Of a DNA stretch of 64,000 nt, positions 25,233 through 34,503 are shown one piece after another. The translations under genes and the position numbers were made by a program. The stretch comes from Thermoplasmatales archaeon (GTDB lineage Archaea; Thermoplasmatota; Thermoplasmata; Thermoplasmatales; Thermoplasmataceae): the NCBI GenBank assembly GCA_014874365.1, contig JACWAH010000010.1:94139-158138 (forward strand). Direction: 5' to 3'. The notes under the pieces are model-generated. The model did no database searches. It was not told the origin of the DNA and saw only the letters and a list, made by a program, of their open reading frames with translations. How positions within the stretch are numbered: position 1 is the stretch's first letter; every line of letters starts with the position of its first letter.

Positions 25233-25892
25233 ATGGTGCTGAACTACGAGGACTACCTTCTCGTAATATGGGAATACTCTGAATCCGTTGGGAGGACCAG
25301 CGAAGTGGATATTGCCAGGAGGCTCAAGATCACTCTCCCCACGGTCAATGAGTATGTCGGTAAACTCCTGGGAATGGGATTGGTTGAGAAGAATGCACGG
25401 GAACTTAAACTGACCAGATCAGGAAAGAAGGTGACGATCCCGGTAGTGAGGTCCCACAGAATAGCCGAAGTCTTTGCAATGAAGTTCCTCGAAATTGAGT
25501 GGGAAGAAGTACACAGGGCAGTAATGGACCTTGAACACCTGTTTTCCGGATCCTACGGGGATAATCTCTACAAACACCTTGGATATCCGGACAAGTGCCC
25601 TCATGGAAACCCTATCGACGTAACTACGCCTGGATCACGCATTACCCCGTTAACGGCAAAGAATGGGGAGTATGTACTTGACAGAATTACCCTCGAACTG
25701 AACGATACGCTGGAGAAGCTATCGGGAATATCAGCATTCCCCGGAACAAAAGTGCGTCTATACTGGGAAAATAATCAGGTAACTTTAGAAAACGATCAGG
25801 GGAAAGTTAGCCTGTCGGAAGTGGAAAACCAGAGCATCAGGCTGAGGAACTTATCTCCAAGAAAAAAACAATTGGTGTTGGAACGCCTTTGA
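25233..25892 (+). CDS. DtxR/MntR-type metal-dependent regulator
   Basis: A 219-residue regulator. The winged helix is at the N-terminus (NYEDYLLVIWEYSE, then DIARRLKITLPTVNEYVGKLLGMGLV). The metal-binding and dimer domain has VVRSHRIAEVFAMKFLEIEWEEVHRAVMDLEH and DKCPHGNPID, with the His, Cys and Glu residues expected for Fe or Mn ligands. The C-terminal 75 residues form an SH3/FeoA-like part (ITPLTAKNGEYVLDRI). The ATG at 25233 is preferred over a start 28 codons earlier, which would overlap the divergent MFS promoter. Confidence 0.85.
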   Translation: MVLNYEDYLLVIWEYSESVGRTSEVDIARRLKITLPTVNEYVGKLLGMGLVEKNARELKLTRSGKKVTIPVVRSHRIAEVFAMKFLEIEWEEVHRAVMDLEHLFSGSYGDNLYKHLGYPDKCPHGNPIDVTTPGSRITPLTAKNGEYVLDRITLELNDTLEKLSGISAFPGTKVRLYWENNQVTLENDQGKVSLSEVENQSIRLRNLSPRKKQLVLERL

Positions 25893-25893
25893 T

Positions 25894-27189
25894 TTAGCGC
25901 TCCTGGAACACCTTGATGTATTCGTAAGCCTTGAGTTTTCCAAAACAGTACTTCACCTCGGTAAACATGTCTTTCAGGGCTTTTGCCTCTTTTTTGATTA
26001 CTGCCGGGTCCTCGTTCTTTACAATCGACCGGTATATCAGGCTTGCAATCTCTTTCATCTCCGATTTTCCCATTCCTATACGGGTCACTTCCTGAGTCCC
26101 TATCCTTATCCCGCTTGGATTCTGGGATTTCCTGCTGTCATCCTCAGGGAGCATGTTCTTATTTAGGATAATCCCGCATCTCTCAAGCGTTTCCGCAACT
26201 CTCTTTCCCCCGCCTTCAGTTTTCGTATTTGCAACGAGAGTATGTGATTGTGTAAAACCTCTGGATTCTGCCAGCACTTTAATTCCAAGGTTGTGAAGTT
26301 CCTGGGCCATCGTTTGTGCATTCTCGATTATATCTGAAGCATATTTCCTTCCGAATTCCATATGTTCTGCAAGGGAGACGCCGAGTGCAGCCATAGTGTT
26401 GAGATGGTGGTTGCTTATTGTGCCGGGAAAAATCCCTCTCTGGATGCTCTTCCAGGTCTCTTCATCGGTGTTGCCAAGAACAAGTCCATGCTGCGGGCCA
26501 GGCAGCGTTTTGTGGGTGCTTCCGCTCATCACATGGGCCCCTTCATGTAATGGGTCCTGGAATCGCCCTCCTGCTATCAAGCCAATGACATGGGCAGCAT
26601 CGTACCACACCTTGCATTTGGCCTCGCTAAAAGCGTCGGCCAGCTCTTTTAACGGTGCAGGGAACAGGAACACTGATTGTCCGAAGAGTGCAACCTTCGG
26701 TTTCTTCTCCTTGATCAATTTTGCAGCACCGTCCGGGTCGATGGTCATTGTCTGCGGATCAAAAGGATAATTTTCTGTAACCAGGCCCCTGAAACCAACA
26801 GCACCGAATTGTGCGGCGCTTATATGCCCTCCACCGGAAAGGGATGGAACTGAAATAAGGTCGCCAGGCGAAGTCAGGCCATAGATAACGCCCATATTTG
26901 CGACTGTGCCTGAGATAGGTCTGGGATCGCTTTGGGGAACGTTGAACAGTTTTTTGGCAAGTTCTATTACAAGCTCTTCAAGCTCATCTACAACTTCATT
27001 TCCCTGATAATATCTCTTGTGAGGCAACCCTTCAGCATACCTGAATCCAAAATCTGTAAGAAGCATCTCCATTGCAAGGGGACTCATCAGGTTTTCAGAA
27101 GCGATTAGCGGGATACTGTCTCTGAACAATTTGTTGTGCCTTACCGCCAGCTCCCGAATCTTGGTTGCATTATCAAGGTTTTCGGACAT
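25894..27189 (-). CDS. glyA: Serine hydroxymethyltransferase
   Basis: A 431-residue PLP enzyme that interconverts serine and glycine with transfer of a one-carbon unit to a pterin. The active-site lysine lies in MSGSTHKTLPGPQHG near residue 231. ASENLMSPLAMEMLL and YRYAEGLPHKRYYQGN near the start, and DAAHVIGL for the PLP-binding Asp, are typical. Several residues around the pterin site follow the archaeal version. It follows kptA by about 110 nt on the same strand and ends 1 nt from the convergent DtxR gene. Confidence 0.94.
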   Translation of the reverse strand: MSENLDNATKIRELAVRHNKLFRDSIPLIASENLMSPLAMEMLLTDFGFRYAEGLPHKRYYQGNEVVDELEELVIELAKKLFNVPQSDPRPISGTVANMGVIYGLTSPGDLISVPSLSGGGHISAAQFGAVGFRGLVTENYPFDPQTMTIDPDGAAKLIKEKKPKVALFGQSVFLFPAPLKELADAFSEAKCKVWYDAAHVIGLIAGGRFQDPLHEGAHVMSGSTHKTLPGPQHGLVLGNTDEETWKSIQRGIFPGTISNHHLNTMAALGVSLAEHMEFGRKYASDIIENAQTMAQELHNLGIKVLAESRGFTQSHTLVANTKTEGGGKRVAETLERCGIILNKNMLPEDDSRKSQNPSGIRIGTQEVTRIGMGKSEMKEIASLIYRSIVKNEDPAVIKKEAKALKDMFTEVKYCFGKLKAYEYIKVFQER

Positions 27190-27299
27190 ACTTGTGAATC
27201 TTTGCGGGTTATAAATCAGTTGGGAATTCGTGGAACACTAACCCATCTTTTGGGAGTAAAGAAAAAATGGGTTTTTCGACAATGGAAAAAATGTGAGGA

Positions 27300-28040
27300 T
27301 CAGTCTTCGACTCTTTCCTTGCTTCTTCTCTCGGCTTTTCTTCTTACTCTCTCTATGTCATCTTTTTCTTCTTCAGAAATTTCAACTTCCTCTTTCTGTG
27401 CTTCTGTAAAATAGCCTGTAGGAATGGATGCCACCAGGAATATCTCCTCGTTTGCCCTGTAAACAGGAATCCCATCGGTGGTAAGTTTGGGAACATCTAT
27501 CTCCACTATGCAGGGATCGTCAACATGGTACAATCCAGAGACGTAAGCTTGCCTGTAAGTCTTCGAAAGATGAACCCAGGTTTTGTCGGAAGGATTGATT
27601 CCAGTTTCATTGATCAGGTCAAGCTCTTCGGGAGTAGTCTGGTAATAGAGTTTATCTGGGATCGAATCCGTTGGAAGGTCATCTAACAGTACAGGGATGC
27701 TCTGTCCGTACTTTGCCCGGATTTCATGATTCTCGTTGACCTGGTATCTTTCTTTAGTATCAGTCCTTACAAGATCCTCTATATGCCTGGGGGTGAGCCA
27801 CCTGAAATGCCTGGTTTGAATCCTTATTGCGGGAATTATGGTTGAAATCCTGACCCATCCGTGGTCATTCAACTGTACTCCGTATCTTTCCGGAAAGTGC
27901 CTCAGCATTCCTGCAAGTATCTTGCTCAGAACGTTGATTTCTTCCTCGCTCATAAGCAATTTAGACTGGTTTCCGCAGGTCGGGCATTCCTCCCCTCTGA
28001 ATGGTCCATGTACATAACATTCTCTCAGTTCTTGAGTCAT
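27300..28040 (-). CDS. kptA: RNA 2'-phosphotransferase (Tpt1/KptA) with N-terminal zinc site
   Basis: A 246-residue enzyme that moves a 2'-phosphate from RNA to NAD. The N-terminal 22 residues, ECYVHGPFRGEECPTC, look like a small zinc site. The catalytic domain has the Arg-His pair in GMLRHFPE (about residues 46-47), the next Arg in EIRAKYGQS and the fourth in YRQAYVSG. Two spots differ from the common family pattern: GQS in place of GHS, and YYQTT in place of the usual YHGTS. The C-terminus is a charged Glu/Arg tail. It overlaps prs by 4 nt. Confidence 0.88.
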   Translation of the reverse strand: MTQELRECYVHGPFRGEECPTCGNQSKLLMSEEEINVLSKILAGMLRHFPERYGVQLNDHGWVRISTIIPAIRIQTRHFRWLTPRHIEDLVRTDTKERYQVNENHEIRAKYGQSIPVLLDDLPTDSIPDKLYYQTTPEELDLINETGINPSDKTWVHLSKTYRQAYVSGLYHVDDPCIVEIDVPKLTTDGIPVYRANEEIFLVASIPTGYFTEAQKEEVEISEEEKDDIERVRRKAERRSKERVED

Positions 28041-28897
28041 TTTATCTCCTCCTGGATTCTGTCAGTTATCGCCCCGGAAACATCTATTTTGCTGTATGGC
28101 GTTTCTATTGTATTGGATACTGCAACTTCTGATACAGAACCTGAGATTTTCTCTGCAGACTGGTTGATGAACAGCCCGTGGATTGCAGCAACCGATACCC
28201 AGGAAAGACCATTCTTAACCAACATCTGGGAGGCCTTCATTATGGTTCCACCAGTTGAGATAATGTCGTCGACCAGGACCGCTCTTTTTCCTTTAAGTTC
28301 CAGGTCCGGGTTCACGATCTCCACATTTGTATCGTCAATCCTCTTCTTGTCAAGGGCCATGGATTCACAACCAACGATGCGGGCAACGGAGTCGGCCCGA
28401 TCCTTGCCGCCGTCGTCAGGCGATATGACATAATCCACTTTCCATTTTGCTACAAAATCTGCCAGTGTGCTGGATATCTTAATATTGTGAATTTTTCCAT
28501 TGAAAGGGGCCATTGCCCTTTCGTCATGTATCTCCACACAATAGATCGAATCAGCATAATCAAGAATGGCCCTTCCGATTGCATAAGACGAGATAGGTTC
28601 TCCGGCCCTATACCTCATATGCTGCCTGGCATAACCAAAGTAGGGAATTACCACGATTATTCTATCAGGGTGTCTTCCCTGCGCAGCCTCCAATAAAAGC
28701 AGGGTTTCCATGAAATCCTGGTCTGTCCTAGTATTTCCCACGAGGACCGCAGTTTCGTCTGCGAGATCAGTATCTATCCTGACATAAAGTTCTCCGTCCG
28801 GGAACCTCTTCCTGGCAACTTCTGATGACCTGCTGCCAAGTTTTTCTGCAATCAATTTCCCGAGGCTTAAGGAGGAGGAAGAAGAAATGGTAATCAT
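28037..28897 (-). CDS. prs: Ribose-phosphate pyrophosphokinase
   Basis: A 286-residue enzyme that makes PRPP from ribose 5-phosphate and ATP for nucleotide and histidine synthesis. The family motifs are SRSSEVARKRFPDGELYVRI near residue 22, IPYFGYARQHMRYRAGEPIS near 86, and the PRPP-binding loop AVLVDDIISTGGTIMKAS near 206. Its length fits the short archaeal class II-like enzymes. The stop overlaps the kptA start by ATGA, so prs-kptA form an operon. Confidence 0.94.
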   Translation of the reverse strand: MITISSSSSLSLGKLIAEKLGSRSSEVARKRFPDGELYVRIDTDLADETAVLVGNTRTDQDFMETLLLLEAAQGRHPDRIIVVIPYFGYARQHMRYRAGEPISSYAIGRAILDYADSIYCVEIHDERAMAPFNGKIHNIKISSTLADFVAKWKVDYVISPDDGGKDRADSVARIVGCESMALDKKRIDDTNVEIVNPDLELKGKRAVLVDDIISTGGTIMKASQMLVKNGLSWVSVAAIHGLFINQSAEKISGSVSEVAVSNTIETPYSKIDVSGAITDRIQEEIK

Positions 28898-28944
28898 TTG
28901 GACCCGAATGGGGTATTTTTAGTTGATTAAAAAGTGATCCTTTC

Positions 28945-29691
28945 CTATTTGTTCAGAAAATTTTTCATTCTCTTCTTAACTTCCGTGCTGGTAGATAAAT
29001 CCACGAAGCCATTCTCCTCTATCACGAACGATTTAATCCACCCATCCGTGACGCTGCTCACAATGCCCCGTTTTATGGTCTTAACTGTCTCATAAGGAAA
29101 AGAAGAGATTTTCTCTGCGATTCTCAAGGCTTCTTCAAGTGGATCTCCTTTGGAAATGACGTCTATAAGGCCAATTCTAAGTGCTTCTTGGGAGTCAATT
29201 TTTCTCCCGGTCATTGACAGCAAGGAAGCCATCCCTCGTCCCACAATCTTTGGCAGGAACACGTTTCCGCCAGCACCCGCATTTATTCCTATTGCAACTT
29301 CCGGCTGTCCAATAACCGCGTCTTCTGACGCGACCCTTATATCTGCCGATTCAGAAAGTTCAAGGCCACCGCCAAGAGAATAACCTTTAAGTGCAAAAAT
29401 CACTGGAAAGTCTAACTCAAGGATCCTGGTCACGATTTTTCGCATTGTGGCTCTGAATTCGGCGGCTTTTACCCTGTCAAGTGCATAAAGTTCATTAATG
29501 TCTGCTCCCGCTGAAAAATTCTTACCTTTGGCAGCCACAATTAGAGCACGTATTTCCGAATGGGCAGAAAGGGAATCAAGCAATCCACTGAATCTCTGGA
29601 GCATTTCCAGGTTTAGGGCATTCATCCTGGCCTCCCGATTGAATTCAATCACGGCTATGTTTCCACTGAAATTCAACAGTACACTTTCCAT
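28945..29691 (-). CDS. Enoyl-CoA hydratase/isomerase
   Basis: A 248-residue crotonase-fold protein. The oxyanion-hole segment is FSAGADINELYAL near residue 56. Both glutamates of the hydratase active site are in place: GGGLELSESADI near 109 and GQPEVAIGINAGAGG near 129. The CoA-binding N-terminus NFSGNIAVIEFNREARMNALN is also clear. It would hydrate enoyl-CoA during fatty or branched-acid breakdown, in line with the acyl-CoA dehydrogenase at 41.4 kb. Just upstream of prs on the same strand, 47 nt away. Confidence 0.88.
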   Translation of the reverse strand: MESVLLNFSGNIAVIEFNREARMNALNLEMLQRFSGLLDSLSAHSEIRALIVAAKGKNFSAGADINELYALDRVKAAEFRATMRKIVTRILELDFPVIFALKGYSLGGGLELSESADIRVASEDAVIGQPEVAIGINAGAGGNVFLPKIVGRGMASLLSMTGRKIDSQEALRIGLIDVISKGDPLEEALRIAEKISSFPYETVKTIKRGIVSSVTDGWIKSFVIEENGFVDLSTSTEVKKRMKNFLNK

Positions 29692-29913
29692 GGGCAGTCA
29701 GATAGTTATTGGGCGGATGGTTAAATAGACCTCGTCAACCTTTAGAAGTTGAAAGTTTACTTGCAGCAATCTGCCCCCGCATATTCATGGACCTATGCAC
29801 ATGTACAGTGCGTGAATATACGAAGATGTTTGAACCATACTGTGAAATTCAACCGGAATTTGACGATTTCGTAAGATAGCAATGTTTATTTGCAACTATT
29901 GTCTGACATCTGT

Positions 29914-30771
29914 ATGTCACAAGCAGACAGGGTTCCGGAAGAGGTCGAGAAATTCAGGTCCTGGATGATTGGTGAAAGAAAGAGCAGGCATACGGTTAAG
30001 GAATACTCATTTTTGGTAAAGCATTTCCTCCAATTCGTCAACATGGATGTGGCGAACCTGGGAAATTATGAAATTGATAATTATAAGAAGTTCACCGCGA
30101 CTGTCAAGGGTTATTCCAGGAATAGCCAGTATCTCGCCATCAAAGCAATTAAGCTCTTCTTCAAGTACAAGGGAATTACGCCTCCTACAAACCTTAATCC
30201 TCCGGTCAGGTCCAAGAAACTTCCAAACTACCTCAGCGAAGCTGAGGCATCTGCCTTGATCAAGGCCGGGAAAAGCCATCCAAAGAGTCTAGCTATAATC
30301 ATGACTCTTGCCTATACTGGTATGCGGGTGGGCGAGCTTTGCGCACTGGACATTAATGATGTCGATACCGATGAAAATACAATCCGGATCAGGGGAGGAA
30401 AGGGGGATAAGGATCGGATTGTGATCATGAGCAGGGACTGTTCCCTCTCACTAAAGGAATACATTTCAAGCATAAGGAATTCTAATGCCTCTACCAGGGC
30501 TTTATTTGTCAGCGCGAAAGGAACCAGGTACGATTCATCCACAATTGAGAGGATAATCCGGCAGACCAGGGATGAAGCCGGGATTTCCAAAAGAGTAACG
30601 CCACACGTGCTCCGGCATACCTTTGCAACTTCTCTATTAAGGAATGGAGGAGACATTAGGTTCATACAGCAGATTCTTGGACACGCATCAGTTGCGACGA
30701 CACAGATTTACACGCATGTGGACGATGGGATGTTGAAGGATATGTACCTGAAATATCAGCCAAAATACTAG
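29914..30771 (+). CDS. xerA: XerA tyrosine recombinase
   Basis: A 285-residue site-specific recombinase that resolves chromosome dimers in archaea. The SAM-like N-terminal core-binding domain is seen in FRSWMIGERKSRHTVKEYSFLVKHFLQF. The catalytic residues are R in YTGMRVGELCAL, K in GGKGDKDRIV, HxxR in TPHVLRHTFATSLL, H in LGHASVATT and the nucleophile Y in QIYTHV. Start: ATG at 29914, eight codons inside the longest frame, which begins with TTG. The 3' end overlaps the convergent polyprenyl synthase by 4 nt. A XerA recombination site was not identified in the flanks. Confidence 0.92.
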   Translation: MSQADRVPEEVEKFRSWMIGERKSRHTVKEYSFLVKHFLQFVNMDVANLGNYEIDNYKKFTATVKGYSRNSQYLAIKAIKLFFKYKGITPPTNLNPPVRSKKLPNYLSEAEASALIKAGKSHPKSLAIIMTLAYTGMRVGELCALDINDVDTDENTIRIRGGKGDKDRIVIMSRDCSLSLKEYISSIRNSNASTRALFVSAKGTRYDSSTIERIIRQTRDEAGISKRVTPHVLRHTFATSLLRNGGDIRFIQQILGHASVATTQIYTHVDDGMLKDMYLKYQPKY

Positions 30772-31820
30772 GAATCCCTTGTTATAAGGTAATCTGAAAA
30801 TCCGGAAATGACGCTTTTAATTTCTTCATTTCCTTCCACCTTTGCCAGATATTCCTTCGCCTTTTTGACAAATTTCTCAGCTAGATTTCTAGAATAATCC
30901 AGGGAACCCGTTTCGATTATGATGGACTTCAACTTTTCAAAATCGGAATCGGATACATTCCCTGACCTGATACACTGTTTAACAAATGACGATTGAGCTG
31001 GAGAACCGGCCTGAATAGCTTTGAGGACAAGGAGGGTCTTCTTCCCTTCGTTAACGTCGCTCTTGATCGACTTGCCAGTCTTGTTCTGGTTGCCAAAAAC
31101 GCCCAGTATATCATCATGTATCTGGAACGCTATTCCAAGAAGGTTTCCGAAATGACTGAGCCTGTTGAGTGAAGTGGTTGTGCCGCTCAGGATTGCACCC
31201 ATTATCAGCGGGCCTTCTATGGTATACTTGGCAGTCTTCCACAGGTGCAGCCTGATCAGGTCCGTTTCTGAAAAATCGTCGTTCTCTCCCGAAAAAACGT
31301 CAATGAGCTGTCCGTGTCCGGTTACCTCGAATATCCTTCCAAGCTCCCTGTTTCCGCGAAGCACAATTTCCGGTTGAAGCCCGGAAGACAAAATTGCCTC
31401 GTGGCTGTAACTGTCTGCCATGTCTGATGCAATAATCCCTAAATTTTCTGCAATCCTTTTCTTCGAGATGTCGCCGTTGAAAAACTTTTGAAGGGCTTCC
31501 ATATGAAAACTTGGGAACCCTCTTCTGGAATCGCTTTGGTCCATGATGTCGTCCTGTATTAGGAAGTATGACTGGGAAATTTCGATCGAAAGGGACGCCT
31601 TCACAATTTTTTTGTCATGTTTTCCGAAAAGATCATGTCCAAGAATTAGGAGGATAGGCCTTACTCTCTTCCCGCCTCTGAGGCTGTAGTCCCTGATCAT
31701 CGATGAGATCTCTCTCACCATGTGATCTCTGGACTGATTTACCTTTTCTGTCAGGAATAGATCCAGTTCCGAGTTAATTTCTGTCCTGAGCCCATCTGTA
31801 TAGTCTTTCCACGCAGGCAT
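30768..31820 (-). CDS. Polyprenyl (geranylgeranyl-type) diphosphate synthase
   Basis: A 350-residue trans-prenyltransferase that lengthens isoprenoid chains for archaeal lipids or quinones. The first Asp-rich motif is LIQDDIMDQSDSRRG, the second is FQIHDDILGVFGN, where the usual third Asp is Gly, as in several archaeal enzymes. RGGKRVRPILLILG near the start is the substrate-binding region. The ATG at 31820 is preferred over a TTG at 31841 because a TTTAAA box at 31852-31857 is too close to the latter. A second enzyme of the family lies at 52.1 kb. Confidence 0.88.
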   Translation of the reverse strand: MPAWKDYTDGLRTEINSELDLFLTEKVNQSRDHMVREISSMIRDYSLRGGKRVRPILLILGHDLFGKHDKKIVKASLSIEISQSYFLIQDDIMDQSDSRRGFPSFHMEALQKFFNGDISKKRIAENLGIIASDMADSYSHEAILSSGLQPEIVLRGNRELGRIFEVTGHGQLIDVFSGENDDFSETDLIRLHLWKTAKYTIEGPLIMGAILSGTTTSLNRLSHFGNLLGIAFQIHDDILGVFGNQNKTGKSIKSDVNEGKKTLLVLKAIQAGSPAQSSFVKQCIRSGNVSDSDFEKLKSIIIETGSLDYSRNLAEKFVKKAKEYLAKVEGNEEIKSVISGFSDYLITRDS

Positions 31821-31874
31821 ATGTTCTTTCCGAGTATCCAATCTATCCCTTTAAACTATGTGAGATCACGGTTT

Positions 31875-32861
31875 TCAGGCCAGCGAGACATTTAGGAAGA
31901 TGTGAAATAGCGTCCCTATCAAAAGGGTGGCTCCAGCAGCGCCAAGTCCTAGCAAGGTTGCCCTGGTAGCAGGTTTCACGACGCTTACACTCATTGACAA
32001 CGCAACTATTGCACTCGTGACCCACTGACTGAGACTAACAAATATTATCGCAGCTATCAATGCCTCGAATCTTGGCAGGAAAAAGAACGGGGTCACAGGA
32101 ACGAGGGCGGCCAATATGTAGAAGACACCAGTGACGTAGGCCGACTGTGCTCCCTCCTGCTTGTATGCATTTATTTTTTCATCATCTCTTTTGGAGTGTC
32201 CAAATAGGGCTTGTTTCCTGATTTCTGAAATCCTGTAATCGCTCTCCTGACCCTTGCCAAGGTATACTCCCACCATCATGCTGAGGGTTCCACCCAAACC
32301 AACTACTAATCCGCTCAGTCCAATGTAAAAACCGTTGACGATTATTGCGGTGAGCCCTGCAACTGTTGCAAGGATTTCGACAAGTCCGTCGCTCACTCCC
32401 AGGATGATTCCACGATTTTTTTCAAGTTGTTCCTCAGTTTTCTCAATACTTTTCTCAAAAATGTCCTCATGTTCAATCTCATCCTTGAGAATCAGTGAAA
32501 GGCCTTTACGGAATGAATCGTCTCCCTCGTTACGTTCTATGAAATCCGCGTACTGCCTGCAAGTATTGTATTCGCCGCTTTCAAGAAGCCTCACAGAAAG
32601 ATATCGCCCAACAAACTTGCTGGCCAGGATCACAAAGAAGAGCTTCAGCTTCTTATGCTTGATAGTGGAAACGTCAACTCCTCTCTTCTCCAATTCGTCT
32701 ACCCAGAATTTGGAGTGAGAATCCTCGACATTTGCCAGTCTCTTGAGGTTCTCCCTGTATTTTTCGTCAGAAGTAGCATTAGCTAACTTTTCATACATCC
32801 TGCGATCGGTGAGTTCTTCCCTGTAAAAGGAGATCATAAGGGGTATGATGTCGTCACTCAT
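31875..32861 (-). CDS. Ferritin-like/VIT1 membrane protein
   Basis: A 328-residue fusion. The N-terminal half (to about residue 145) is a rubrerythrin-like four-helix domain with metal-binding Glu/His pairs in FYREELTDRRMYEKL, NVEDSHSKFW and LKDEIEHEDIF. The C-terminal half is a VIT1/CCC1-type transporter, with NRGIILGVSDGLVEILATVAGL and about five helices. Such fusions (membrane-bound ferritin, MbfA-like) are linked to iron or manganese export and peroxide defence. Single gene; the following gene on the same strand is the polyprenyl synthase. Confidence 0.85.
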   Translation of the reverse strand: MSDDIIPLMISFYREELTDRRMYEKLANATSDEKYRENLKRLANVEDSHSKFWVDELEKRGVDVSTIKHKKLKLFFVILASKFVGRYLSVRLLESGEYNTCRQYADFIERNEGDDSFRKGLSLILKDEIEHEDIFEKSIEKTEEQLEKNRGIILGVSDGLVEILATVAGLTAIIVNGFYIGLSGLVVGLGGTLSMMVGVYLGKGQESDYRISEIRKQALFGHSKRDDEKINAYKQEGAQSAYVTGVFYILAALVPVTPFFFLPRFEALIAAIIFVSLSQWVTSAIVALSMSVSVVKPATRATLLGLGAAGATLLIGTLFHIFLNVSLA

Positions 32862-32987
32862 CTGAATTCAGTATAGTTTAATGTTTTTAAAGAATTTACT
32901 TCGCTTTCCTTGCGTGCTTACGAAAATCGCAATTATCGTTACGGTTTATTATGCTAAAATATATATTATTCTTTGAAATTTTATACA

Positions 32988-34355
32988 ATGATTATGCAGG
33001 AAGAAAAGCATGAAAAAGTAATGAACAAAATTGCAATAAGAATAACCCCGCCAGGCCCTGAGGCGAAGAAGATTGTAGAGCTGGATGAGAAGTATCTGGT
33101 AAAAAGCACAAAGTCTTTGCCAATAGTTGCAAGACGTGCCGCAGGAGTCTTTGTAGAGGACGTTGACGACAACGTTTACCTTGATTTCGCATCCGGTATC
33201 AGCGTAGTCAATATGGGCCACGTTCACCCGGAGATCACCGCAAGAGTTCAGCAACAGCTTCACAAGTTATGGCATTTTGCTGGAACTGATTATTACTACA
33301 AGGAACAGGTTGATGCAGCTAAAGCATTAACTGAAATTACACCCGGAAAGTTCGGAAAGAAGGTGTTCTTCACAAACAGCGGAACTGAAAGCAACGAGGC
33401 AGCCATTAAGATCGCGAAGGCATATACAAAGAGACAGCAGTTCGTCGCGTTTATTGGAGGATTCCACGGAAGAACTCAGGGGGCTCTGTCTTTTACGGCG
33501 TCCAGGGCTATCCACCACAAGGGATTATTCCCTTCGATGCCAGGAGTCGAGCATGTTCCTTTCCCGAATCCCTACAGAAATCCGTTTGGAATAGATGGGT
33601 ACGAAAATCCTGATGAACTTACTTCAAGAACTCTGGATTTCATAGAAAAGTATGTTTTCCCGACATATACTCCTCCAGAAAATATTGCAGCTTTCCTTGC
33701 TGAACCAATTCAGGGAGAAGGAGGATACATCGTTCCACCCATGAACTTCTACAGGAAATTGAAGAAACTACTTGACGAGCACGGCATAATTTTGATCATG
33801 GACGAAGTCCAGACAGGATTTGGAAGAACCGGGAAATTTTTTGCTTCAGAGCACTTCGGAGTCGAGCCTGAAGTGATGTCTCTTGCAAAATCCATAGCAT
33901 CAGGCATTCCCATGGGCGCGATAGTAGTGAAGAACGAACTGGATTTTCCGGAATTCGGTCTGCATTCAAATACATTCGGAGGAAACGTGCTTGCTTCAGT
34001 TGCATGCATTGCAACAATTGAGGCAATGAAGAAAGAGAGGGCGGTGGAAAATTCCGAGAAAATGGGAAAAGTCCTCAGAAAGAGATTAGTGGAATTACAG
34101 GAAAAGTTCCCACAGATTGGCGACGTAAGGGGTCTGGGACTAATGCAGGCGATCGACTTCGTGAAGGATCATAAGACGAAGGAACCCGACACGAAACTTA
34201 GGGACAGAGTGGAATATACTGCATTCCAAAATGGATTGCTCCTCCTGTCAACAGGCCTTAGCGCAATAAGAATTATTCCTCCACTCATAGTGAACGAATC
34301 CCAGATTGACATGGGCGTTGAAGCACTGGAAAAAGGCATCAAAGCAGCCCTGTGA
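32988..34355 (+). CDS. Class III aminotransferase (4-aminobutyrate/ornithine-like)
   Basis: A 455-residue PLP enzyme. The PLP lysine is in EVMSLAKSIASGIPMGAIV near residue 306, with IILIMDEVQTGFGRTGKFF just before it and NSGTESNEAAIKIAKAYT near residue 138. The pattern is closest to 4-aminobutyrate aminotransferases and archaeal relatives acting on ornithine, lysine or amino-acid racemisation, so the substrate is open. Start: ATG at 32988, about 25 nt after an AAAATATATATT element, giving a leaderless transcript; a TTG lies five codons upstream. Confidence 0.85.
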   Translation: MIMQEEKHEKVMNKIAIRITPPGPEAKKIVELDEKYLVKSTKSLPIVARRAAGVFVEDVDDNVYLDFASGISVVNMGHVHPEITARVQQQLHKLWHFAGTDYYYKEQVDAAKALTEITPGKFGKKVFFTNSGTESNEAAIKIAKAYTKRQQFVAFIGGFHGRTQGALSFTASRAIHHKGLFPSMPGVEHVPFPNPYRNPFGIDGYENPDELTSRTLDFIEKYVFPTYTPPENIAAFLAEPIQGEGGYIVPPMNFYRKLKKLLDEHGIILIMDEVQTGFGRTGKFFASEHFGVEPEVMSLAKSIASGIPMGAIVVKNELDFPEFGLHSNTFGGNVLASVACIATIEAMKKERAVENSEKMGKVLRKRLVELQEKFPQIGDVRGLGLMQAIDFVKDHKTKEPDTKLRDRVEYTAFQNGLLLLSTGLSAIRIIPPLIVNESQIDMGVEALEKGIKAAL

Positions 34356-34378
34356 CCACGAGATCAGTCCCCTTTTAA

Positions 34379-34403
34379 TCCCGCCCATTAATGGTGCGGG
34401 ATT
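34379..34403 (+). terminator. Inverted repeat after the aminotransferase gene
   Basis: ATCCCGC (34379-34385) and GCGGGAT (34397-34403) are exact complements, separated by an 11-nt loop that itself contains the palindrome CCATTAATGG. The repeat lies 24 nt past the stop and is followed by a pyrimidine-rich run. It could mark a transcript end or RNA processing site; archaea usually terminate at T-runs, so the role is uncertain. Confidence 0.35.
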
Positions 34404-34503
34404 TCCCGTTCTCTATGTTAATTTTCATTTATTTTTTTGAAAAATTCATTTCTTTTAACAGTTTGTAATCTTGGAAATTGTAACAGCTTATCCTTTACGA
34501 GAT

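Noticed and set aside
34379..34403. Inverted repeat as a small RNA gene
   Set aside because: Too short and placed just after a stop codon, so a transcript-end or processing signal is more likely.
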